Assembly: GCA_028681035.1 (NCBI GenBank)
Contig: JAQUJJ010000083.1
Coordinates: 1 to 16,303 of the forward strand
DNA length: 16,303 bases
Source: Candidatus Cloacimonadota bacterium
GTDB lineage: Bacteria; Cloacimonadota; Cloacimonadia; Cloacimonadales; Cloacimonadaceae
Direction: 5' to 3'
Shown one piece after another: positions 1-7,300 of the stretch (position 1 is the stretch's first letter; every line of letters starts with the position of its first letter). The notes beneath the pieces were generated by a model. The model ran no database searches. It was given only the letters and a program-made list of their open reading frames with translations, and was not told the origin of the DNA. The translations under genes and the position numbers were made by a program.

Positions 1-45
1 AATAATAAACAAACTAAACCAAAGATGTTTTGTGCGATTCTTCAT
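1..45 (-). CDS. Partial protein start with signal-peptide-like N-terminus
   Basis: Only the first 15 codons are in the window; the gene runs off the left edge. On the minus strand an ATG at 45-43 is preceded by a strong Shine-Dalgarno GGAGG (plus-strand CCTCC at 51-55) with a 5-base gap. The reading MKNRTKHLWFSLFII has a basic start followed by a hydrophobic run, as in a Sec signal peptide or a first membrane segment. The product cannot be identified. It points away from the transposase, so its promoter and leader must lie somewhere in roughly 56-420. Given the two secreted proteins nearby, another exported protein is plausible, but this is inference. Confidence 0.55.
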   Translation of the reverse strand, partial: MKNRTKHLWFSLFII

Positions 46-424
46 GGTAACCTCCATTACTATCAGTCCTTTAGAGAATCATTTAAAAACTTGCATTGCG
101 GCAAGTAAAATAGATGGGTCCCAAATGTCGGGATGAATCCCAAGCTATTTCCTTTAAATTCTTTGAAGGCCTGTTCACAGGCCTTCGCCTATCACGATAT
201 ATACTTATGGATGATTGTGCATACCATATTCTACTGGAAGCATATTAATTCGTATCCCTATTTCCAGTCAAGAACTATCTTTCCCCCTTACAGTCTGCAA
301 TACAGCCTGAAGCCGAACCTTTGCAGATCCACCTTCCCGCGCCACCACATTAAGACTATACTTATTAAGAGGATAGACCGCTCACAGCCTGGCTTCTCCC
401 CTTTCTCCTGGTCTTGTCTTTAAC
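46..424. other. Gene-free stretch upstream of partial minus-strand gene
   Basis: I see no convincing gene here. A 96-codon plus-strand frame (133-423) lacks a good ribosome-binding site and its translation is rich in aromatic, Cys, His and Pro residues without any recognisable motif, so I treat it as chance. On the minus strand only short stop-broken frames occur. The region should hold the leader and promoter of the minus-strand gene starting at 45, but I could not find a convincing -35/-10 pair. Confidence 0.4.
165..186. repeat. Short perfect hairpin, 9-bp arms
   Basis: GAAGGCCTG at 165-173 pairs with CAGGCCTTC at 178-186 around a 4-base loop. There is no T tract on either side, so it is not a typical intrinsic terminator. 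It lies about 120 bases upstream of the minus-strand start at 45 and could be a regulator site or a leader hairpin; the role is unknown. Confidence 0.4.
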
Positions 425-478
425 ATGTCTTCGACTCGAGTTGACTTGGGATTTCGAGTCAACTCGAGTCGAAGACAT
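425..478. repeat. Perfect 22-bp inverted repeat, 10-base loop
   Basis: The left arm (425-446, beginning ATGTCTTCGACTCGAG) and the right arm (457-478, ending CTCGAGTCGAAGACAT) are exact reverse complements over 22 bases, separated by the 10-base loop 447-456. Each arm also contains the short palindrome ACTCGAGT. No T tract follows on either strand, so a plain Rho-independent terminator is unlikely. It lies 86 bases outside the left end of the proposed insertion sequence, in a gene-free stretch. Possible roles are a dyad regulator site, a cruciform, a dispersed repeat or a remnant of another mobile element. Confidence 0.8.
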
Positions 479-541
479 ATTAAAAGCAAATGGAAGGCTG
501 CACTGCCGAACGCGGAACCGCTGACATAGTCCTCATTCTTT

Positions 542-561
542 CGCAAGAACGGCGTCTTGCG
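542..561. repeat. Hairpin just outside the left transposon end
   Basis: CGCAAGA at 542-548 pairs with TCTTGCG at 555-561 around a 6-base loop. The hairpin ends 2 bases before the left terminal repeat at 564. It may be the target structure into which the element inserted, or part of its end; neither can be shown from this window. Confidence 0.4.
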
Positions 562-563
562 CT

Positions 564-575
564 GAGACTGTTCAA
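564..575 (+). repeat. Left terminal inverted repeat of IS
   Basis: GAGACTGTTCAA, the exact reverse complement of 2402-2413. Identity stops abruptly on both sides of the 12 bases. The core CTGTTC recurs in the palindrome at 604-618. Confidence 0.6.
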
Positions 576-603
576 CAAGATTCGTGTTACTTTCAATAGA
601 TTA

Positions 604-618
604 GCTGTTCCGAACAGC
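604..618. repeat. Subterminal palindrome sharing CTGTTC with IS ends
   Basis: GCTGTTC at 604-610 and GAACAGC at 612-618 form a 7-bp dyad with one central base. The half-site CTGTTC is also the core of both terminal repeats, so this may be an internal transposase-binding site near the left end, used for end recognition or autoregulation. Confidence 0.4.
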
Positions 619-810
619 GAAAAAGTGGGCGAACCTCATCAGTGTCTTAGCTTTCCCTCAAATTGACATATCGCATAAGCGCAGACAAAAAACACCAGCT
701 GGTTAATGATTTATCTCTAAAATAACGCTTGATTCAATGGGCATTATCTAGGCGCTAATATTGACAATATATGCAGATAAACATCTGTAAATTATATCTT
801 TACAAGATTG

Positions 811-816
811 TATAAT
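811..816 (+). promoter_or_regulatory. Candidate -10 box for the transposase
   Basis: A perfect TATAAT lies 45 bases before the start codon, but upstream there is only a weak -35 match (TGTAAA, 786-791, 19-base spacer). A consensus TTGACA at 761-766 is too far away to pair with it. Weak expression would suit a transposase; this remains a guess from consensus. Confidence 0.3.
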
Positions 817-821
817 ACCTA

Positions 822-847
822 AAATGACACCCAAAATAACGTCATTT
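822..847. promoter_or_regulatory. Inverted repeat next to the transposase RBS
   Basis: AAATGAC (822-828) and GTCATTT (841-847) are exact reverse complements with a 12-base loop. The pair sits between the TATAAT and the Shine-Dalgarno AGAGG (848-852). It could be an operator or an mRNA hairpin that limits translation of the transposase. Confidence 0.35.
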
Positions 848-860
848 AGAGGTATTGAAA

Positions 861-2387
861 ATGTCTAAAAAAGCCAGTATCCAAAGAACTGTGTCAGTGC
901 TTCGGCAGGGGGATGATATTGTCGTAAAGATCAATCGCCCCACATCGTTTAGTCTTCCATACACAGCAATTACAATGAAGTTTCTGGCAGTGTTTCTGCG
1001 ACTGTTAGTAAAACCAAAAGGCGGTAATTTGCTAACACTCCAGCAGACGGCAGATGTCCTAGGCTATAAAGACCGCAGGGATGTGGATAACTATTGCCGT
1101 GAATTCGACAGAAAGAAAGGCAACCTAACTGACTTTCTGAATAGGAAAGTGGAAAACACAAAGCTTATTCCCGACATAGAAAGATTTGCTACCAAAAACA
1201 TCCTGCTACCTCCAGCCATGATGCACAAAGAGTTCTGTCGCTCCCAGGGATTGAAAATGTCTCAATCCACCTTTTATAAGTATCTCGCAGAGGTAAACTC
1301 AATTGCTATCCTTAAGCAGGCACAAAAGCTTATATGGGATAAAGCCGCCTCCGGGAACACTGTGGAAGTCTTGAAACTCCTGGCGAACCAGCACAAAGTT
1401 CCGGTAGTTTGTGACCAGTTGTTGGCGCATGCCAGGTCTGTTAAGCCTGATCTACCAAAGGACAGCGTAGTGGACCTCGGCTTGAATCAAACCCAGCGCT
1501 GCCTGCTGGTTAACTATCTTGTAGGCAGCAATATGAACTTTTCCACTATAGCCCTTTTGTTAGGTGTGAGCAAGGGCACTGTCTCAAACTGGTTTCATGG
1601 GATCAAGAATTTACAGAGCATGATCCTCAATTCCATTGCCAGGTGGAGCGGAAAGATCAGCATTGATGAGAAATTCGTCAGAATAAATGGGGTTCCACAC
1701 TACTACATCAGCATTGTTGACTTTGTAACCGGGATCCCTCTATATATGCACTTGTACCCTAACACGAAGAAGGAGTCCTTTGAGACCTGCTTCAGGACCT
1801 TCAAGCTCCTCTACAAGAAAGATCCCACCCTGATTGTTAGCGATGGTAGCGCGTCCCTGGCAGCAGGAAGGAAAGCCGTCTTTCCCCATGTGCATTATCA
1901 ACTCTGCAAGTTCCATAAATTGAGAAATCTGTTTGCAGTGATTTCCAAGAGTTATCTGAGTGATGAAATCAAGCTCAAGCTGAAACTTAAAGCCATGACT
2001 GTACTGAGAAGGAAATCGGTCAGCGGAAGAAAGAAAGGCTTGCGTGAACTGCTGAAGCTCGTTCCTGACTCCGCTGCCCGTTACATTAGTAACAATATCA
2101 TCAAACAATGGAGACAACTGAGCAAAGGCCTGACTTCCAATGTCTCAGAACGCTTCAACCGCAAAATAGAGAAGGTTACAACTGGCAGATACGGACTGAA
2201 ATCCGAAAAAACCGCCATAGCCATAGGCCTGTCTCTGTGGTTGAAAGTGCTGATCGACCGAGGCCGATCAATCCTGAATGATGAATCATTAATTGCCAGT
2301 TTAAATATCAGCCGATTATGTCAAGAAAATGTGGATTGGAAAAAGCTCGTCCACTTATTCTCTGCTACAGTGAAGGGAGCAGCGTAA
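861..2387 (+). CDS. DDE transposase (RNase H fold)
   Basis: This 508-residue protein probably cuts and joins the ends of the surrounding insertion sequence. I chose the ATG at 861, which has AGAGG at 848-852 with an 8-base gap; a TTG two codons upstream is in frame but worse placed. Visible parts: a first helix-turn-helix-like stretch (LTLQQTADVLGY, about residues 60-72), a second (STIALLLGVSKGTVSNWF, about 230-250), then a catalytic core. The likely triad is D269 (SIDEKF), D328 (IVSDGS) and E430 (NVSERFNRK). C349 and H352 (CKFHKLRN) match the C/DxxH signature between the second D and the E in MULE/IS256-like transposases. The frame is intact, with no frameshift. The family is not identified: the core is MULE/IS256-like, but the roughly 200-residue amino-terminal part I do not recognise. 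Confidence 0.85.
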   Translation: MSKKASIQRTVSVLRQGDDIVVKINRPTSFSLPYTAITMKFLAVFLRLLVKPKGGNLLTLQQTADVLGYKDRRDVDNYCREFDRKKGNLTDFLNRKVENTKLIPDIERFATKNILLPPAMMHKEFCRSQGLKMSQSTFYKYLAEVNSIAILKQAQKLIWDKAASGNTVEVLKLLANQHKVPVVCDQLLAHARSVKPDLPKDSVVDLGLNQTQRCLLVNYLVGSNMNFSTIALLLGVSKGTVSNWFHGIKNLQSMILNSIARWSGKISIDEKFVRINGVPHYYISIVDFVTGIPLYMHLYPNTKKESFETCFRTFKLLYKKDPTLIVSDGSASLAAGRKAVFPHVHYQLCKFHKLRNLFAVISKSYLSDEIKLKLKLKAMTVLRRKSVSGRKKGLRELLKLVPDSAARYISNNIIKQWRQLSKGLTSNVSERFNRKIEKVTTGRYGLKSEKTAIAIGLSLWLKVLIDRGRSILNDESLIASLNISRLCQENVDWKKLVHLFSATVKGAA

Positions 2388-2401
2388 CTTGGTTATGAGA
2401 A

Positions 2402-2413
2402 TTGAACAGTCTC
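2402..2413 (-). repeat. Right terminal inverted repeat of IS
   Basis: TTGAACAGTCTC, exact inverted copy of 564-575, beginning 14 bases after the transposase stop codon. Confidence 0.6.
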
Positions 2414-2447
2414 CGGCTACAAAAAGAAAGCTTTTCCAAAAAAGTCC

Positions 2448-2477
2448 TTGACAGGTATGAGGATATAAAAATACAAT
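2448..2477 (+). promoter_or_regulatory. Sigma70-like promoter for secreted-protein genes
   Basis: A consensus TTGACA (2448-2453) is followed after 18 bases by TACAAT (2472-2477), five of six matches to TATAAT. Transcription would begin near 2484, giving a leader of about 140 bases before the ATG at 2624. It begins only 35 bases outside the right IS end, so it belongs to the host sequence. Confidence 0.6.
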
Positions 2478-2623
2478 GTATTAGGATCGTTTGACCTTAG
2501 ATAGATTGATAATAATTTAAATCGTTAAATATACTTAAAAAATGTGTGCAGCATTGAGTTGGGGCTTGCACCAAGACCTGAGACCTAACAATGTATTGCT
2601 AAAATATTAAGGAGATTTGTTAT

Positions 2624-4339
2624 ATGTCTATACTCACTAAGACACAGATCAATTTTAGGGGCCTCACCCCCAATACAGCGGAGATTTGTCCGCTAAGGAC
2701 ACTGGTTAATAGTTCTTTAAAGATTGCCCTGCTCATTGGCATTATTACCCTGGCCTGCAGCACCAGACTACAGGCTCAGGCAGATCTCCAGGAAATAGTC
2801 AGATTCGATCTTCCAGGCAACGTTTCCTGGGCCAGTATTGCGGACACCGGCGGTGATATCAATGGAGATGGCAGGCCAGATCTGGTATTTGGCTATTGGG
2901 GGGATGATGATCCCAACACGGCGATACACATCTATCACAGTATTCCGGATAGCAACGCAGTACCAGATCAGATCCTCCCTGTCCCAGCTTATATGGGAGG
3001 AGGATTTGGGAGAAGCATCGCCTATGCCGGTGATCTGAACGGGGATGGAATCGATGATCTGGTGGTTGGAATCAAGTATTATGGGCTCATTCATCAGGGA
3101 GCGATCGCCATTTATTGGGGAGGGGAAACCCTCTCTGAGCAGCCAGATGTCTTTATCGACGGGGAACCTTTTGGAGATACACAGAGCTGGGATTTGTACT
3201 TTGGCCAAAACCTGATAACCCACTGCGATGTGAACGGAGACGGAATTAACGATCTCCTGGTATATGCCGAAGGACCACAATGGGAACAGTGGGGAAACGT
3301 GTATGTTTTTTTGGGGGGAATGCCGTTTTCCACAACTCCGGCTTTGCAGATCAGAGGAAGCCAGATTTATGAGCATCTTGGCTGGCAGATGGAATCCGGA
3401 GATATCAATGCAGATGGTTATGATGATATTATCCTGTGCAGTTCAAGATTTATTGATTCCGGAACAAATCAAGAGCTTGATTTTGAATTAAAGATATATG
3501 CTGGTGGCATCAATTTGAGCAATATACCTGTATATGATGCCCACGTAGCAAGCACTGCCAGTGGTAGTGGTATTATAAAGGTAATCGCCAATGGTGACTT
3601 AAACGGAGACGGATTTGACGATATAGTAATCCATCATAGTTCTGCGGAGATGCAAAGGCTAAAGGTTCTATACGGACAAGGCGAGTGGAATGCACTAATA
3701 TCTTATGAAGCGGATTTTCAATTGTCAGATGGTTTCTCGCTGCGATCATATTGCGATCTAACTGATGATCAATACTCTGACTTACTGTTTTGGTCATTGT
3801 ATATCCCGGTTACATCAGATAACTATGAATGTATGTGCATATTAGAACAAACAGGCCCTACTTTGGATTTGAGCTTGGATTATTGTATGTCTGATTATAG
3901 CGAAACTAACGGTTATTTTCAATGCTACGAAGTAGGAGATCTGAATCAGGATGGGTTTAATGAGTTCGTCGTGTGGGCATTCACCTATCCCGGTTATGAT
4001 GTACCCAGCTATGTCAAGATCCTCACTGAAAGTTATACCAGTATAGAAGACGATTTAATCCCGGCAGCAGATCTCAGATTGGATTGTTACCCCAATCCTT
4101 TTAAAGATGCTTTGACAATTTCTGTGGGGCAAAAAGGCTGTAGAGAAAAGATCAATACCATCAAGATCTATGATCTGAAAGGAAGATTGGTTTTTAGGGC
4201 CAGCATCCCGGGTTCAGATTCTTATTTATGGGATGGAAAGGATAGCTCAGGCAGGCCTGTAAGCTCAGGAATATATTTCCTGCAAGCTAAGGACATAGAT
4301 AATAAGATATATCCGGCTAAGATAGTGCGGATAAAATAA
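2624..4339 (+). CDS. Secreted FG-GAP repeat protein with T9SS sorting domain
   Basis: This 571-residue exported protein is probably surface-bound, of unknown ligand. The start has a near-perfect RBS, AAGGAG (2609-2614), 9 bases before the ATG. The signal peptide is long: hydrophobic core at residues 34-45, likely cleavage after AQA at 51-53. Seven FG-GAP/VCBS-type motifs follow, of the form DxNxDGxxDL. They begin near residues 78, 137, 202, 260, 325, 378 (degenerate, DLTDDQYSD) and 439. Their spacing of about 50-65 residues fits blades of an integrin-like beta-propeller with calcium-binding loops. Residues 485-571 form a FlgD-like Ig-fold sorting domain (YPNPF at 489-493, then SSGIYF near the end), the usual T9SS cargo signal. 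It lies 18 bases upstream of the C25 protease gene, probably in the same transcript. Confidence 0.85.
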   Translation: MSILTKTQINFRGLTPNTAEICPLRTLVNSSLKIALLIGIITLACSTRLQAQADLQEIVRFDLPGNVSWASIADTGGDINGDGRPDLVFGYWGDDDPNTAIHIYHSIPDSNAVPDQILPVPAYMGGGFGRSIAYAGDLNGDGIDDLVVGIKYYGLIHQGAIAIYWGGETLSEQPDVFIDGEPFGDTQSWDLYFGQNLITHCDVNGDGINDLLVYAEGPQWEQWGNVYVFLGGMPFSTTPALQIRGSQIYEHLGWQMESGDINADGYDDIILCSSRFIDSGTNQELDFELKIYAGGINLSNIPVYDAHVASTASGSGIIKVIANGDLNGDGFDDIVIHHSSAEMQRLKVLYGQGEWNALISYEADFQLSDGFSLRSYCDLTDDQYSDLLFWSLYIPVTSDNYECMCILEQTGPTLDLSLDYCMSDYSETNGYFQCYEVGDLNQDGFNEFVVWAFTYPGYDVPSYVKILTESYTSIEDDLIPAADLRLDCYPNPFKDALTISVGQKGCREKINTIKIYDLKGRLVFRASIPGSDSYLWDGKDSSGRPVSSGIYFLQAKDIDNKIYPAKIVRIK

Positions 4340-4357
4340 ACCAAGAAGGGAGAAAAG

Positions 4358-7300
4358 ATGAAGTACATCGCATTAACACTTGTACTGTTCGCGTCGTTAT
4401 TCATTTCACTAAATGCTCTCAGTCATACTGAAGCTTTTTGTATTGGGGATTTATCAGTTCAATCAAATTCCAGAGGCTATCACGAGCTACGCCTATCTGA
4501 CCTGGGAAAAACTGGTGAACCAGGAAATCCAGAGCTGCCAGGCAAAGTAATAAGTTTTATTATCCCTGCCAATCAGGATGCCTGCAACTTATCAACAAGT
4601 GCAAGCAGCACGTACCTTGATGGGACATATAATGTAATGCCTCTACAGACCGGCGAATACTATAATGGGCAAAGCAATGATTTTACGGCTCCCAATCCTA
4701 CCGTCTATTCGAGTGATGAATTCTATCCTAACAAATATGCTGAGATTATTGACCAATCCTATCTCGATGGGGCAAACCATATAGTGAGCATAATTGTATA
4801 TCCGCTAAGATATAACCCTGTTACGCAAGTTGTGGAATTCGTAAATAATCTTTCGATCAGTTTTAGTTTAACTGCCTCAAGTTCTCAAGCAGTATATCCT
4901 AAAAAACGCTTTGCGATTGACGCATCCAAGTATGAGGCTTATCTTTATGATTCCGTGCTTAATAAAGATGATATTCCCAGTTTGAGGTATGTCCCAGATA
5001 TCGAAGTTACCCCCGATAGCTCCATAGACTTCAATTATATAATAGTTTGCCCAAGTGATATTTTACCTCAAGATGAAACAGAATCTAATCCCTTCGCGGA
5101 GTTCATCACATGGAAAGAGTGTAAGGGACATAGGGTTAGGTGTATGTCGTATGATGAAATTGCCGCTCATCCCGATGCTGGTAATGGTGATGATATCGGA
5201 GATCTTCTGATAAATGATCTTGCTGGTAAGGTAAGAAGGTTCTTAAAACATCAATGGGAGCATCATGGATTGGCAAATGTTCTAATGGTGGGTGGTAAGG
5301 ACGATCTGATCAGACATGCTTGCTATATGGGGGCATATACAGGAGGGCCTTTGCCGGTTGAAAAAAAGTATCCGTCTGATCTATATTTTGCAGAATATCA
5401 AGGGTCATGGAATAATGATGATGATACGCATAATCTCTATGGGGAATTTGATAATTCTACGATCTATCCACTGGCAGGCCTCGCCGATGATGTTGACTTT
5501 CTTCAGGATGTATTCATTGGGCGCATTATCCTGCCTCCTATATTCACTCCTCCTGTCGGTTCTCCCACCCGAAAAGAAGCAGTACTTAACTGGACTGACA
5601 AGGTGATCGCTTATGAAAAGGGGCCAGGAAATGGTTTCGATGGGTATCTGGACAGCTTTTATTCTCTAACTGCAAGCGACATCACCTCTGACGCTTCTGC
5701 AGTTCTTGTAGGACATGGGTTTATTCCTGAAAGGCAAACTGACTCTTTTAGCGATGGAACTTTAAGACCGGCTGGAAATTATGTTATTGCCAAAATAAAT
5801 GATGTTTTACCAGGTATAATAGTTTTTTCATGCCATGGAAACAAAGGAAGAATGGGTGTAGCTGAACACGTGTTTTATGATGAAACTAAAATCAAAAACT
5901 ATATTACATCCTTAGACCGTTATCTTATTGAATCATATGATGGTAATAATGACTATAATGGTCTTGATAATTTGACCAATTCCCAAAAAAAATACCCAAT
6001 ATTTATTGCAGCTTCTTGTAATACAGGCCAATATGATATTGATTGTAGTCCTCAAGAAACCGAGAACCCATCATTTGCAGAAGCTTTTACAACATTCACT
6101 TCCGGAATAGGTGGCCCCCTATGGATTGGAAATGTCAGGATTTCTTATGAAGGACCTTTTGAAGCTAAATTTGTCTCAAATCTTTTCAACGAAGACATTG
6201 TTGATGATTATCCTAATGCTAATCCCTGGTGTGGAGGAGTTAGTTTCGCCTCTGCTCGTTATACTGACGGAGGACCGTTCGGAGCTGGCACAAAACACTC
6301 AAGACACTACTTCGGTGATCCCGATATGGAAATATGGACTGCGCGTCCCTCAAATCTTATGTTGACTCTTGATTATCAAGGGAAATCAGTAATTGTTAAA
6401 GACGAATCAGGTGCATTTGTGCAAAATGCGAGAGTTGTATTTATCAGCAGCACAGATAAGAGGGTTGTATATACTGACGTCAATGGGCAGGCTGCCACTA
6501 ACATAGATTTCTCGACAGTATATGCCCATAAACAAAATCATGTGCATGATGCCGTCAGAATTATCCAGAATCAAGAAACTATCGCTTCAGTAGAAGATCA
6601 AACCCTGGAGATATCGGATAAGATATATGTACCTGTTAATTCAACCCTGGAACTCTCAGGCAGCCTGAAACTGATCCACCAGGCAACTATAGTATCGGAC
6701 GGTCAATTGATTATTGCTGACAATACCGATATTTATGGCTCAAACACATCTGAACTGCTGGGTGATGGATTTGGAAACAAGCTTACTGTGAACGGTGGTT
6801 TAACAATTGGAAATAATGTAGGTTTTGCAGGAGCTAACCAATGGGCAAGATGGGATGGTATTTACATCAGTAATGGAGATGTGGTTTTAATGCAAAATAC
6901 GACGTTTAACAAAACACCATTAGATGTAAATAATTCCTTCGCTTTAATGTCTTGCTGCTCCCTAACACTCTCTCCCCTAACCATCACAGATAGTCAAATT
7001 AACATGTCAAATAGCATTGTGCTGCAATCAAACTTAGCGGTTAATAACAGCACTGCAAACTTCAACTCATGCGATTTCGAAGAATCAAATGCTTTATTCG
7101 AAGCATCAGAAGCAGAATATAGCAACTCCTCATTAGAAGAGTGCAAGACTATTTATGAGAATGCTGAACTTACAATTATCGAAGGCGACTATTCTGACTC
7201 AAGTGTAAATATTGCCGGACAGCTCACGGTTGAATCAACAACTATGTCATTTAACGATGATAACGATCCATCTATTCCTAATTCCATAACAACCTTTGAT

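Larger units (their letters stand above)
564..2413 (+). mobile_element. Probable insertion sequence, ~1.85 kb
   Basis: One transposase gene (861-2387) is bracketed by the exact inverted repeat GAGACTGTTCAA (564-575) / TTGAACAGTCTC (2402-2413). The right repeat begins only 14 bases after the transposase stop, as expected for an IS end, while the left end is 285 bases from the start codon and holds a leader, a palindrome and promoter-like sequence. I found no clear target-site duplication next to the repeats: GCT lies on the left and CCGG on the right. The true ends could therefore be a few bases off, or the duplication has decayed. I cannot name the IS family. Confidence 0.6.

Noticed and set aside
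133..423. 96-codon plus-strand frame before the 22-bp inverted repeat
   Set aside because: No ribosome-binding site, no motif, odd residue content, and it fills a region with hairpins upstream of a minus-strand gene; treated as chance.
425..478. Reading the long inverted repeat as a Rho-independent terminator
   Set aside because: No T tract on either side and no gene ends here in either direction; the neighbouring minus-strand gene starts, not ends, nearby.
761..791. TTGACA at 761-766 as the -35 box of the transposase promoter
   Set aside because: The only fair -10 within reach (TGTAAA, 786-791) needs a 19-base spacer, and the perfect TATAAT at 811 is too far away.
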